Shown here piece by piece: positions 43,390 through 52,285 of a stretch of 64,000 nt of DNA. The notes beneath the pieces are model-generated. The model was not told the DNA's origin. It did not search any database and was given only the letters and a program-made list of their open reading frames with translations. This DNA comes from SHYR01 sp036013055 (lineage in GTDB: Bacteria > Chloroflexota > Dehalococcoidia > UBA2979): contig DASCQM010000012.1 in assembly GCA_036013055.1 (NCBI GenBank), forward strand, positions 124,001 through 188,000. The letters run 5' to 3'. Position 1 is the stretch's first letter. Every line of letters starts with the position of its first letter. Both the position numbers and the translations under genes were made by a program.

Positions 43390-45537
43390 CTAGTCCTCCC
43401 CTCGCAGAATCTCCCGCAGGCGTAGCCCCGCCGCTGCGGCGAGCGCGCCCACTGCGAGGGTTGTGAGCACCACCCACGCCGCGACGTCTGCGCCACCGTC
43501 CGAGGATGAGCGCTCGTCGGCAGCGGCGGGCTCAGGCGTGGTTCCTGTGGGCGCTAACGCGGTCGCCGAGGTGAGGTAGAGGCCGGGCGTCGGCTCGTCG
43601 CTGATTTCGACGCCGAGCAGCGAGCCGTCGTCGGCGAAATCGCGCGTGATCGAGTGTCCGGCGCCGGGTGCGGGGATCGGGACTCTTTCCGCCCGCAGGT
43701 AGGTCGTGTCGGAGCCGTAGCAGATCGCGTCGAGTTGACGCCCTTCGGCGTCGAGCAGCGCGAGCCGGTCTCCGCCGTTGGCGAGGCCGTTCGAGATTGC
43801 TCCCGTCAGCCGGTACGCGACGGCGCCCTCGATCTCGGCGAACTGCGCCGCGATCACGATCACGCCGCCCGCCGGGAGCGCGAGGTTCGGCAGGGCCGAT
43901 TCGCCTGCGTTGTCACGCAGTACGAGCCCGGCGAGCGAAAGCGAATCATTGCCCACGTTCGTCATCTCCACCCACTCGAAGTCGGCGTCTCGTCCGGACT
44001 GCGGCGGGTCGGGCATCAGTTCGGTGATGCGCAGCAGCGATGCGGCCGCCCCCGAAGTGATGGCGGCGGCGTCTGTGGCCGTGATCGGCCGCTGGTCAGC
44101 CACCGACGCAACAGCAGTCGCGGTCGGGAACTCGGTCACGGGCGCAGACACTGAAGCGGTCGCTGTCGGCGGTGCCGTCGGCAGGGGCGTTGTCATCGAC
44201 GCGGGAGTCGCGACCGCGGTTGGGGCGGGAGTTGCCGTCGGTGTCGGAGTTGACGTCGACGCTGGCGCGGCGACGGCTGTCGGAGCGTCGACGGGAGCGA
44301 ACGTGACGTCGTCGACGATCAGCAACGCGGGCGCGGCGCTCGATGGCCGCAGCATGACGCGGATCTTGGCCGAGCGGGCGTTCGGGGGCGGGAGCACCGC
44401 CCCGGTGCCAACCGTGATCAGTTCCCCCGCCGTGTACGTGATGGTCGCGGAGTCGGCCGTCGAGAGCTGCGATCCGCTGCCGTCGGCGCTGGCGTACCAG
44501 GCGACGCGCAGCCAGGCGGTCTCCCCGGAGCTTCCCGGCGTCACGCGTGCGCTCGCTCGGTACCACCGCTCGGCCGCGACTTGCACGGTCTGGTGGAGCC
44601 ACTTGGTGGAGGTCGTCGCGGACGTCAGCAGCGCTGCCTGACCGCTGCCGCTGTAACCGGAGACGGCGGTCAGCGTGCCGCCGACGTTCGCCCAACCCGC
44701 CGTTCCGGCGGAGAACGACCCGTTCGTCAGTTGTGCAGGGGCGGGTGTCGCCGTCGGTGCTGCTGTTGCGGCGAGCGCGGGGTTGGCAGTCGCGCTCGGG
44801 GTCGGCGCTGCGGTGGGTTGGGGCGTCGGTGTTGGCGTGGCCGTCGCGGTTGGTGTGGCCGTCGCGGTCGGCGCTGGCGTTGGGGTCCCAGTTGGCGTCG
44901 GTACCGGCGGTATGGGCGACGGCGTCACGGTCACCGTCGCGGTTGGCGAGGGGGAGGCTGTTGGCGATGGCGATGGCGTTGGTGTGGCGGTCGCTGCGGG
45001 AGCAGCCTCGACCGTCACACTGTCGACGTGGAGCGTGGCTCCGCCTCCTGATGCGCGCGCGCCGACGCTCACGAGCACATGTGCGGTGTTCGATGGTGCG
45101 ATCAATGGCCCCGCTACCAATTGCCGGTAGGCCGCGAGGTCACCGGCAAGCGCCGTGCTTTCAAATGCCAGCGTCGCTCCGCCGGCATCGACGACGCTCA
45201 GCGAGATCACGATCTCATCGATCTGCTGATCGTTGTCGTAGAGCGCGGCTCGCAGTGTGTATGTGTCGCCGGGTGTGGCTGCGACCAGCCAGTACTTGCT
45301 GAGCAGCCGGATCTCGCCGGCACCTGCTGCCTCGAGATGGACTGCCGATGCGCCCGCGTCGATCGGCCCAGCGGCTCCGAACGCGGCTCCGGTGAGCGTC
45401 CAGCCCGCGACGCCAGCGTCGAACGAGCCATCGACGCCCCCGGCGGCAAGGACGTCGGGAGATTGCGCTGCGGTAGGTGGGACGAGTGTGGCGGCGGCAA
45501 TCGTGGCGGCGACCAGCAGCGGGACGAGACGACTCAT
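43390..45537 (-). CDS. Secreted, membrane-anchored lamin-tail domain protein with Thr/Pro linkers
   Basis: About 715 residues from ATG 45537 (45573 adds 12). A signal peptide (L-V-P-L-L-V-A-A-T-I-A-A-A-T-L then P-T-A-A-Q) leads to a carbohydrate-binding-like beta domain (~40-180), a 91-residue Thr/Pro/Ala linker, a second such domain (~270-420), another linker, a lamin-tail domain (E-W-V-E-M-T-N-V-G-N near 530) and a C-terminal membrane helix with a short basic tail. It is a cell-surface protein of unknown ligand. Linkers are likely glycosylated. Confidence 0.85.
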   Translation of the reverse strand: MSRLVPLLVAATIAAATLVPPTAAQSPDVLAAGGVDGSFDAGVAGWTLTGAAFGAAGPIDAGASAVHLEAAGAGEIRLLSKYWLVAATPGDTYTLRAALYDNDQQIDEIVISLSVVDAGGATLAFESTALAGDLAAYRQLVAGPLIAPSNTAHVLVSVGARASGGGATLHVDSVTVEAAPAATATPTPSPSPTASPSPTATVTVTPSPIPPVPTPTGTPTPAPTATATPTATATPTPTPQPTAAPTPSATANPALAATAAPTATPAPAQLTNGSFSAGTAGWANVGGTLTAVSGYSGSGQAALLTSATTSTKWLHQTVQVAAERWYRASARVTPGSSGETAWLRVAWYASADGSGSQLSTADSATITYTAGELITVGTGAVLPPPNARSAKIRVMLRPSSAAPALLIVDDVTFAPVDAPTAVAAPASTSTPTPTATPAPTAVATPASMTTPLPTAPPTATASVSAPVTEFPTATAVASVADQRPITATDAAAITSGAAASLLRITELMPDPPQSGRDADFEWVEMTNVGNDSLSLAGLVLRDNAGESALPNLALPAGGVIVIAAQFAEIEGAVAYRLTGAISNGLANGGDRLALLDAEGRQLDAICYGSDTTYLRAERVPIPAPGAGHSITRDFADDGSLLGVEISDEPTPGLYLTSATALAPTGTTPEPAAADERSSSDGGADVAAWVVLTTLAVGALAAAAGLRLREILRGED
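44731..45003. repeat. Low-complexity region encoding Thr/Pro/Ala/Ser linker
   Basis: Short imperfect repeats of GTGGCCGTCGCGGTTG type in the lamin-tail gene code for a T-P-T-P-x-P type linker of about 91 residues. Slippage in this tract would change linker length between strains. Confidence 0.8.
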
Positions 45538-45643
45538 TCTGACGTATTTCAGGTAGGCGGGAGTGAGCCGCATCTTACGTGATCAGTACCGAGATCTGAT
45601 TACTCCTGACGGAGCCTGTCGCGAAGTTCGCTATCCTGCCGCT

Positions 45644-46468
45644 GTGAGTGAATTCGCCGCCACCCCTGATCACGTCGCAAGCGCGCTGCGATCGCCCTTC
45701 GTACCGGAGGCGGTGACCGAGCTCGCCCGTGCCGGCGGATTTCTCGACGCCGTCTGGCCGCAGCTCGCCTCATCCGTCGACACGGCGGGATTCCGAGGCA
45801 GTGCGCTCTACATGGCCGACATGTCGGCCGACGGTGTCGAGGAGGTGTACCGGCCGGTGCTCTCACGCGATTCGTTGCTCGCGGGCGCAATCAGCGCGGA
45901 CGAACTCGACGGCCTGGTCGCGGTGCTCGACGCCTTCCACTGGATCCAGCCGCAGGTGCTGCTGCTGATTGCGGCACTCTCGGAGGCGCTGGCGCAGCCG
46001 TCAGTGGGCGGGCAGGGTCAACCCGAGCCGCGTGACCTCGCGGACCGAGAGCGCGAGCACCTGGCGACCACGGTCGACCTCGCGTCGGGCAGCGGACCGC
46101 CGTTCGATCAGATCAGCGAGGTGCTTGGCGTGGACAGCCCGCCGCAGCTCTACCGGGCGATCGCGGTCTGGCCGTCGTACTTCGATGCCGTCTGGGAGGA
46201 GCTACAGCATCTCGCCGCCTACCCCGACTTCCGACGTCGTGGCCGGGCGCTCTATTTCTACGCTCGCTCGTCCACGCGCTTCCTCGCGCAGCCGCTGCAC
46301 GCCGATCCAGAAGCGTTGCGCGAACGAGGGGTGGCCGACACCGACATCGATGCTGCGCGCGCCGCACTCAACCGCACGCTGCCTGTGCTGGCGACGATGA
46401 TGATGCACTGCTCCGCGATGCGGGTCGGCCTCGGCATCACGACGCGTGAGGTCGTGGGGCCCAAGTAG
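45644..46468 (+). CDS. DehI-like haloacid dehalogenase family protein
   Basis: A 274-residue helical protein from GTG 45644. Its two halves repeat each other: F-L-D-A-V-W-P-Q-L with G-F-R-G-S-A-L-Y in the first, Y-F-D-A-V-W-E-E-L with D-F-R-R-R-G-R-A-L-Y in the second. This internal duplication and the A-V-W-P spacing match the DehI group I haloacid dehalogenases, which use an activated water to remove halide from 2-haloacids. Whether catalytic Asp189-like residues are kept is unclear. Divergent from the lamin-tail gene. Confidence 0.7.
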   Translation: MSEFAATPDHVASALRSPFVPEAVTELARAGGFLDAVWPQLASSVDTAGFRGSALYMADMSADGVEEVYRPVLSRDSLLAGAISADELDGLVAVLDAFHWIQPQVLLLIAALSEALAQPSVGGQGQPEPRDLADREREHLATTVDLASGSGPPFDQISEVLGVDSPPQLYRAIAVWPSYFDAVWEELQHLAAYPDFRRRGRALYFYARSSTRFLAQPLHADPEALRERGVADTDIDAARAALNRTLPVLATMMMHCSAMRVGLGITTREVVGPK

Positions 46469-46573
46469 CTGCGGCGTCGCGATCGGGTGCCGCCGCATGT
46501 CCGCCTCCCGGAGCCCGGTACAATGGACAGGTGACGTTCAGAGGCCGTGTCTGGGCGACGTCGGAGGGGCTCC

Positions 46574-47317
46574 GTGGCAGTGAACGCGTGGACGGTGGCC
46601 GATGCGCACGCTCCGGAGGCGTTACGCGATGCCGAGGTGCGAGAGCTGCGCCAGATCTACGATGCCTCGAACTATGTCTTCCTCGCCGATCTCGCTCACC
46701 CCGACCATGGCGAGGGGTTGGGCGTCTACAAGCCGGCGCGCGGTGAGCGCCCGCTCCGCGACTTCCCCTACGGCACGCTCCACGATCGCGAGGTCGCGGC
46801 GTACGAGTTCGCCTGCCTCCTCGGCTGGGACTTAGTCCCGCCGACGGTCGAGCGCGACGGCCCGCAGGGCGTCGGTTCGATGCAGCTCTTCATCGACCAC
46901 GACCCATCAGAGCACTACTTCAGCTTCCGCGAAGACGACGGCATGAAAGAGCAACTGATCCGCATCGCCGCCTTCGACCTGATCACGAACAACGCGGACC
47001 GCAAGGGCGGGGCCGTGGTGCGGGCCGCGGACGGACACCTCTGGGGCATCGACAACGCGCTCTGCTTCCACGAGCAGCAGAAGCTGCGGACCGTGATCTG
47101 GGACTTCGTCGGAGAGCCGCTGCCGCAGTCATACGTTTCCGACATTCAGCGCGTCCGCGAGTGCCTGGCGTCCGACGATGAATCGGCGGACCCGTTGCGC
47201 AGCCGCATCTCAGCGCCCGAGCTCGCGGCGCTGGTGCGGCGCTGCGACGAGCTGGCGAGCAACCCGGTGCTGCCGGAGATGTTCGCCTACCGTTGCGTGC
47301 CCTGGCCGCTCGTCTAG
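46574..47317 (+). CDS. SCO1664-like protein (kinase-like fold)
   Basis: A 247-residue protein from GTG with GGAGGGGCTCC upstream. G-V-Y-K-P-A-R-G-E-R-P-L, E-V-A-A-Y-E-F, F-D-L-I-T-N-N-A-D-R-K-G-G and G-I-D-N-A-L-C-F correspond to the nucleotide and catalytic loops of PI3/PI4-kinase-like proteins, most like the SCO1664 family of Actinobacteria. The substrate is unknown. Overlaps the convergent phosphatase gene by four bases. Confidence 0.8.
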   Translation: MAVNAWTVADAHAPEALRDAEVRELRQIYDASNYVFLADLAHPDHGEGLGVYKPARGERPLRDFPYGTLHDREVAAYEFACLLGWDLVPPTVERDGPQGVGSMQLFIDHDPSEHYFSFREDDGMKEQLIRIAAFDLITNNADRKGGAVVRAADGHLWGIDNALCFHEQQKLRTVIWDFVGEPLPQSYVSDIQRVRECLASDDESADPLRSRISAPELAALVRRCDELASNPVLPEMFAYRCVPWPLV

Positions 47318-48234
47318 CGTCCGCGCAGCTTCCGACGTAGCCGCCGCCACCGACTGGGGCCGCGTATGCGCTGACTCAACGTCTCGACTGCCGCCAGCTC
47401 GCCGATCAGCAGCGGACGTCGCCAGTCGCGCAGCGTTGGCTCGCGGTCTTCGCGCACCTTCGACGGTGCCTCGAAGCGCTCGAACGGCACCCACGCCTTG
47501 CCGTCGCGCGTCCAGACCTCGCGCCCGGCCGCTCTCGCGAGGGTCACGCCGGCAGCGATATCCCACAGTCCCGGGCCCCAGAACGAGGCGGAGTTGAAGA
47601 TACCCGCGGCCACGAAGGCACACTCGATGGCGGCCGAGCCCGTGATGCGGTTGTCCCACGACACCTGTCGCTTCGTGGAACCTCCCGGTGCCGCCGCCAA
47701 TCGACGGCTGACGCCGCTCGCCGGGGGGCCGGGCGTGACCTCCTCGCCGTCGAAGTGGAGCGCCGAACCGCGGCGCGCGTGGTAGATGCCGTGGCGCAGC
47801 GCGTGGCTCGTCGAACACCAGATCGCGCCGACGACCGGCAGCCCGCGATGGAGCACGCCGATCGAGGAGGCGAAGAGCGGGAAGCCGTTCACGAAGTTGG
47901 TCGTGCCATCGACCGGATCGACGGCCCACACGAACTCGTCGTCGGGCGATGGGTGCGCGTCGACCTCCTCGCCGGCGATGCCGTGATCCGGGAAGCGCTC
48001 GGCCAGCCGCTCGCGCAGCAACCGTTCGACGTTGCGGTCGACCTGCGAGACCGGATCGGTGGGGGCGGAATCACCCTTCGCGTCGGACTTGTACTCGACG
48101 ACGATCTCGGTGCTTAGCGCCTTCTGAATCTCCTCGCCGGCGAACCGGGCAAGGTCGACGGCGACGCTCTCGATCTCGCGCAGCAGCGAGTCGTCGGGCA
48201 GCGGCGATGCAGGTTCGGGAGGCGTAGCTGTCAC
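47314..48234 (-). CDS. Inositol monophosphatase family protein
   Basis: A 306-residue Mg-dependent phosphatase. The metal motif W-A-V-D-P-V-D-G-T-T-N-F, E-E-V-D at residue ~76 and G-L-W-D-I-A-A-G-V-T-L-A (second metal) are all present. Substrate could be inositol phosphate, 3'-phosphoadenosine phosphate or fructose bisphosphate. The N-terminus is slightly long, and the C-terminal tail ends in R-R-L-R-R-K-L-R-G-R, which may bind nucleic acid or membrane. Confidence 0.88.
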   Translation of the reverse strand: MTATPPEPASPLPDDSLLREIESVAVDLARFAGEEIQKALSTEIVVEYKSDAKGDSAPTDPVSQVDRNVERLLRERLAERFPDHGIAGEEVDAHPSPDDEFVWAVDPVDGTTNFVNGFPLFASSIGVLHRGLPVVGAIWCSTSHALRHGIYHARRGSALHFDGEEVTPGPPASGVSRRLAAAPGGSTKRQVSWDNRITGSAAIECAFVAAGIFNSASFWGPGLWDIAAGVTLARAAGREVWTRDGKAWVPFERFEAPSKVREDREPTLRDWRRPLLIGELAAVETLSQRIRGPSRWRRLRRKLRGR

Positions 48235-48354
48235 GCTGCTCTGCTTCTCGTCGGGTGCAGTCTCATCGCAAGAGCTTATCGCGTACGGCGACGGCCGGGA
48301 GGTTGCGCGAATCGGGCCGCGCGATACGCTCTCGCAATTCGGAAGGCGGGTCAG

Positions 48355-48783
48355 TTGTCAGTTCCCCCTCGCGACCGGTGGATCGAAGGCATCGCCAGCC
48401 GTCCGCTCTTCGCCGCGCTCGGCATCACCGGTGATGACGTCGGCGAGGGGTATGCACGCTATCGCGTCTCCCCGGAGCGGGCGGGCGCAGCCGAGGACGG
48501 CACCGTCAGCACGCTCGCGATCACGACCACAGCCGATCAGGCCCTCGTCGCCGCCATCAGCACGCTGATCGTCGACGGCAAGGAGGCGATGAACGGCACA
48601 GCCGAGATGAGCATCACCTATCTGGCGCGGGCGACTGGTGCGGTGATCGTCGACAGCCACGTGCTCCACAAGGGCGAGCGCGTCTCTGTGATGACGGTCG
48701 AGGCGCGCGATGAGGCGGGTGCGATGGTAGCCACTGGCCGCGGCACGTACTCGATCCGACCGCTGCGACAGGATGCGCCATGA
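48355..48783 (+). CDS. PaaI-family hotdog thioesterase, first copy
   Basis: A 142-residue hotdog protein from TTG with GGAAGG upstream. It has the expected central helix and sheet (A-D-Q-A-L-V-A-A-I, then N-G-T-A-E-M-S-I-T-Y-L). Catalytic Asn/Asp-Gly pattern of the PaaI group (H-G-G) is replaced by T-T-T-A-D-Q-A, so activity is doubtful. It overlaps the second copy (ATGA). Confidence 0.78.
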   Translation: MSVPPRDRWIEGIASRPLFAALGITGDDVGEGYARYRVSPERAGAAEDGTVSTLAITTTADQALVAAISTLIVDGKEAMNGTAEMSITYLARATGAVIVDSHVLHKGERVSVMTVEARDEAGAMVATGRGTYSIRPLRQDAP

Positions 48784-49235
48784 CGGCCGGCACCGATCCT
48801 CAGGGCGACCTACCGCGATACGAGACGTTGGCGCGCCACTGGGAGGCGCGGCCCTATCTTGCCGAACTCAGCATCACGATCGCATCGCTCGACGAGGGCG
48901 AGGCACGGCTGACGATGCCGCGCAACGACGTCACCGTCGGAGGTATCCGCGATTCGATCAACGGCGGCGTCGTCGCCTCCTACGCGGAGCTCGCCGCCGA
49001 GATCGCGCTGAGCACGACGCTCGGCCCCGGCGAGGCGATCGAAGGTGCGGTCGACGTCGGTCTCTCCTACCTCACCTCGGCGCTCGGCGAGACGACGCTC
49101 GCGGTGGGGCGGGTGCTGCGCAAGGGTGGGCGCATCTGCGTGTGCGACGTCGAGGTGCTCGATGGCGTGAGCGGCGCGATCAACGCGAAGGCACGCGTCA
49201 GCTACGCGATCACGCGGCCGCAGCGCAGCAGCTAG
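48780..49235 (+). CDS. PaaI-family hotdog thioesterase, second copy
   Basis: A 151-residue hotdog protein paired with the preceding one. It keeps I-N-G-G-V-V-A-S-Y (the PaaI signature position of H-G-G-x-x-x-x-x-A), and V-D-V-G-L-S-Y-L-T-S. The two probably form a hetero-oligomer in which this copy supplies catalysis. Substrate may be an aryl- or acyl-CoA. Confidence 0.82.
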   Translation: MTAGTDPQGDLPRYETLARHWEARPYLAELSITIASLDEGEARLTMPRNDVTVGGIRDSINGGVVASYAELAAEIALSTTLGPGEAIEGAVDVGLSYLTSALGETTLAVGRVLRKGGRICVCDVEVLDGVSGAINAKARVSYAITRPQRSS

Positions 49236-49248
49236 CCAGGACGGCTCG

Positions 49249-49692
49249 CTAGCGCCCGGCGATCTGCGCGCCCAGAACGACCTCGAGGATCGTCGTTACC
49301 GGCGCGCTGCCGACGTAGATCACGAGCAGCGGCCCGCTGCGGTGGATGTGCGGTGGCGCGATCCAGTCGACGATCGTGGCGTTGTCTCCGCTGCGGAAGC
49401 TCGATCCGTCGGCGCTGATCCCTTTCGCGAACGTCGCGGCAACGGATCCGTCCTCGAACTCGTAGACCTGCACGCTCTCGCCCTCGATCACGAGCGTGCG
49501 TCCTGCAATCGGGATGAACGGCTGGTTGAGGGTGCCCTGCTCCTCGACGACCGCGCCGCGTGAGCGCAGCTCTTCGACGAACGCGTCGTAGGCCTTCGGA
49601 CGCGGGTCGGGTTCGTCGGGGCAGCCGACGATCAGCGCGGCGAAGAGCAGTGCGAGGATCGCGAGCGAACGTCGGCTGGTCGTGGTCTTCAC
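49249..49692 (-). CDS. Putative lipoprotein
   Basis: A 147-residue exported protein. A short basic start, hydrophobic helix (L-A-I-L-A-L-L-F-A-A-L) and L-I-V-G-C lipobox (Cys24) mark it as a lipoprotein. The mature part is beta-rich with P-H-I-H and no known domain. Convergent with the thioesterase pair and divergent from the DUF35 gene. Confidence 0.75.
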   Translation of the reverse strand: MKTTTSRRSLAILALLFAALIVGCPDEPDPRPKAYDAFVEELRSRGAVVEEQGTLNQPFIPIAGRTLVIEGESVQVYEFEDGSVAATFAKGISADGSSFRSGDNATIVDWIAPPHIHRSGPLLVIYVGSAPVTTILEVVLGAQIAGR

Positions 49693-49742
49693 GCGCGCTG
49701 CTCCATCCCCCAGACTCGCAATGCGGACGCTAGGGTTATCGC

Positions 49743-50447
49743 ATGTCGAATGATGGCTGGGAATACTCGGAAGAGGGCGACCTCGATCCCGACCTCACCG
49801 ACGAGGCCGGGTACCGTGAATGGCAGCAGCCGGACCGGCGCTGGGCCGGCTCGCTCTTCCGCATCGTCACGACGCTGTTGCTGATCGCGTTGATCGGCAG
49901 CGTGCTGGTGAGCGTGCTCAGCGGCCGGCGCTCGTCGTCGCCGCCGGAGCAGGTTCCGAATCCAGGCGGTAGACTGACGCGGCCCGCGCCCACAGCGTTC
50001 CCTGAGCTGCGGCCGGGGCAAGCGGAGGAACTAATGGCCGATTACAACAAACCGCTCCCGCAGGCGACGCCGGAGACGCAGGAATTCTGGGACGGGCTGA
50101 AGCGCGCGGAGTTGCGCATCCAGCAGTGCCAGGACTGCCAGCAGCACTACTTCTACCCGCGGCCGTTCTGCCCGCACTGCCATTCGACGAACGTCGAGTG
50201 GGTGACCGCGTCCGGCAAGGGCACGCTCGAGACTTTCGTGATCAACCATCGCGCGATGGGCGGGTTCGCCGACGAGGTGCCGTACGTGATCGCCGTCGTC
50301 ACGCTTGAGGAGGGGCCGCGCATGATGACGAACCTCGTCAACATCGAGGCCGATCCCGAGCACGTGGCAGCGGACATGGCCGTCGAGATCGTCTACGACG
50401 CTGTCACTGACGAGGTCACGCTGCCCAAGTTCCAGCCCGCCAGCTAA
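49743..50447 (+). CDS. DUF35 (OB-fold/zinc-ribbon) acyl-CoA-associated protein with in-frame membrane segment upstream
   Basis: A 234-codon frame. Residues 1-97 are a Glu/Asp-rich start and one membrane helix (I-V-T-T-L-L-L-I-A-L-I-G), then a Pro-rich link. From Met98 (50034) the DUF35 domain follows: rubredoxin-like ribbon C-Q-D-C and C-P-H-C and an OB fold (V-I-A-V-V-T-L-E-E-G). A strong GGAGG (50024-50028) lies just before 50034, so the DUF35 protein may start there, and the upstream part may be a small membrane protein that lost its stop. It partners the thiolase-like gene 24 bases on. Confidence 0.8.
   Translation: MSNDGWEYSEEGDLDPDLTDEAGYREWQQPDRRWAGSLFRIVTTLLLIALIGSVLVSVLSGRRSSSPPEQVPNPGGRLTRPAPTAFPELRPGQAEELMADYNKPLPQATPETQEFWDGLKRAELRIQQCQDCQQHYFYPRPFCPHCHSTNVEWVTASGKGTLETFVINHRAMGGFADEVPYVIAVVTLEEGPRMMTNLVNIEADPEHVAADMAVEIVYDAVTDEVTLPKFQPAS
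50024..50036 (+). promoter_or_regulatory. Internal ribosome binding site and start for DUF35
   Basis: GGAGG (50024-50028) five bases before ATG 50034, the natural start for a DUF35 protein. A TAGACT hexamer at 49970-49975 could serve as a -10 for a separate transcript. Confidence 0.55.
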
Positions 50448-50471
50448 CGCGCAGCCGAGGAAGACGTACCA

Positions 50472-51626
50472 ATGCCCGATTCACGTTCGATCAGCCACAA
50501 GGTCGCCATCGTTGGCGCCGCCGAGACGGAGGAGCTGGGCCAGCTCCCCGACCGCTCGATGCTCCAGTTGCACGCGGAGTCCGCGCTGCGCGCCGTCGCC
50601 GATGCCGGGCTCTCGATGTCCGACATCGATGGCGTCGCGACCGCCGGGGCGTCCCCGGCCGCACTCACCGAATACCTCGGGATCGCCCCTCGCTGGGCCG
50701 ACGGCACGTCGGTTGGCGGCGGGTCGTTCCTGATGCACGTCGGCCATGCCGCCGCGGCGATCGCCGCCGGGTACTGCGACACAGTGCTGATCACCCACGG
50801 CGAATCCGGCCGCTCACGCGTCGGTGTTGGCGGTCCGGCGCGCGGTCCGGCGACGCCCAGCGGGCAGTTCGAGGCCCCGTATGGCGTCTTCGGTCCGCCG
50901 ACGATGTTCTCGATCCCCGTCGTGCGCCACATGACGGACTACGGCACAACGCACGAGCAACTCGCGGCCGTCTCCGTCGCAACGCGGCAGTGGGCGTCGA
51001 AGAACCCGCGCGCGGCGATGCAGGACCCGATCACGATCGACGACGTGCTGAACTCACGCATGATCTGCTACCCGTTCCACCTGCTGAACTGCTGCCTTGT
51101 CACGGACGGCGGCGGCGCGCTGGTGCTGGTCAGCGAGGAGCGCGCGAACGATTTCCCGAAGAAGCCCGTCTGGTTGCTCGGTCGCGGCGAGTCGGTGCAG
51201 CACACGAACGTCTCGATGATGCGCGACTTCTCGTTCTGGGATCACGGCGCGCTCTCCGGCCAGGAGGCGTTTCGCATGGCCGACGTCGATCAGTCCGCGA
51301 TCGACCACGCGATGTTCTACGACGCGTTCTCCCACACCCCGATGTACGCGCTTGAGGCGCTCGGCTTCGTCGATCGCGGCGAGAGCGGGCCGTGGTTCGA
51401 GGAGATGCGCGGCGCGCCCGGCGGTGAGCTGCCGATGAACACGAATGGCGGCGGCCTCTCCTACACGCACACCGGCATGTACGGCATGTTTGCGATCCAG
51501 GAAGCGGTGGCCCAGCTTCGGCTGGAGGCGGACGGGCGGCAGGTCGACGACATTGAGACCAGCGTTGTACACGCGCCCGGCGGCATGTTCTCCGCGGCGG
51601 CCACGCTGATTCTCGGGAACCAGTAG
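50472..51626 (+). CDS. Thiolase-like protein (SCP2/Ltp2 type, lacks nucleophile Cys)
   Basis: A 384-residue thiolase fold. The usual nucleophile position in G-x-C-A-S reads V-G-G-G-S-F, so classical thiolysis is unlikely. The late N-T-N-G-G-G-L and T-H-T-G-M-Y-G keep the His. With a DUF35 partner just upstream, it resembles aldolase-type complexes such as Ltp2-ChsH2 in steroid side-chain breakdown, or acetoacetyl synthesis complexes. Function inferred from pair and motif; substrate unknown. Confidence 0.82.
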   Translation: MPDSRSISHKVAIVGAAETEELGQLPDRSMLQLHAESALRAVADAGLSMSDIDGVATAGASPAALTEYLGIAPRWADGTSVGGGSFLMHVGHAAAAIAAGYCDTVLITHGESGRSRVGVGGPARGPATPSGQFEAPYGVFGPPTMFSIPVVRHMTDYGTTHEQLAAVSVATRQWASKNPRAAMQDPITIDDVLNSRMICYPFHLLNCCLVTDGGGALVLVSEERANDFPKKPVWLLGRGESVQHTNVSMMRDFSFWDHGALSGQEAFRMADVDQSAIDHAMFYDAFSHTPMYALEALGFVDRGESGPWFEEMRGAPGGELPMNTNGGGLSYTHTGMYGMFAIQEAVAQLRLEADGRQVDDIETSVVHAPGGMFSAAATLILGNQ

Positions 51627-51631
51627 CCGCG

Positions 51632-52261
51632 GTGCCCGAACGCGAATCGCTGGACCTCTTCGACGCCCTGCACTCGACGCGCGCGATGCGCTATCTCAAG
51701 CCCGACCCGATCGACGACGAGGTGCTATGGGAGATCCTCGATGCCGCGATCCGCGGGCCGACGGGCGGCAACCAGCAGGGGTGGAGCTGGATCGTCGTTC
51801 GCGACGCCGAGGTGAAGCGACAGATTGCCGCGTGGTACCTCGAAGGCTGGGAACGCTCTTACGGTCAGCGTCGAGAAGCGATCCTCGCCGACGAATCCGA
51901 GGCGGGGCTGGGGAAGGTGAACTTCCTCTCCGCCGAGCACCTGGCGAACAACCTTGCTGATGCGCCGGTCTGGGTCTTCCCCGTGGCGCACGGCGGCGGG
52001 CGAGCCGGCTCATCGATCTATGGCGCGGTGCAGAACCTGATGCTGGCCGCACGCGCGTACGGCATCGGTTCGACACTGACCTCGCTGTATCAAGGACACG
52101 AGGACGACGTACGTGAGCTACTGGGACTGCCCGAGGGCGCGCAGACGATGGCGCTGATCCCGCTTGGCTACCCCGCGCGCGGCAAGTTTTCACAGCCGAA
52201 GCGCCACCCCGTCGATGAGGTCACGCACTGGGAACGCTACGGCGAGACGCGGGCGCGCTAG
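51632..52261 (+). CDS. Nitroreductase family protein
   Basis: A 209-residue flavin-binding nitroreductase from GTG. L-H-S-T-R-A-M-R-Y near the start, G-P-T-G-G-N-Q-Q-G-W (FMN binding) and the late A-L-I-P-L-G-Y-P-A-R-G-K mark the family. It starts five bases after the thiolase-like gene, so may be co-transcribed. Substrate could be a nitroaromatic, quinone or enone. Confidence 0.9.
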   Translation: MPERESLDLFDALHSTRAMRYLKPDPIDDEVLWEILDAAIRGPTGGNQQGWSWIVVRDAEVKRQIAAWYLEGWERSYGQRREAILADESEAGLGKVNFLSAEHLANNLADAPVWVFPVAHGGGRAGSSIYGAVQNLMLAARAYGIGSTLTSLYQGHEDDVRELLGLPEGAQTMALIPLGYPARGKFSQPKRHPVDEVTHWERYGETRAR

Positions 52262-52285
52262 CGACCTCAGATCAGGCTAGAGGAG

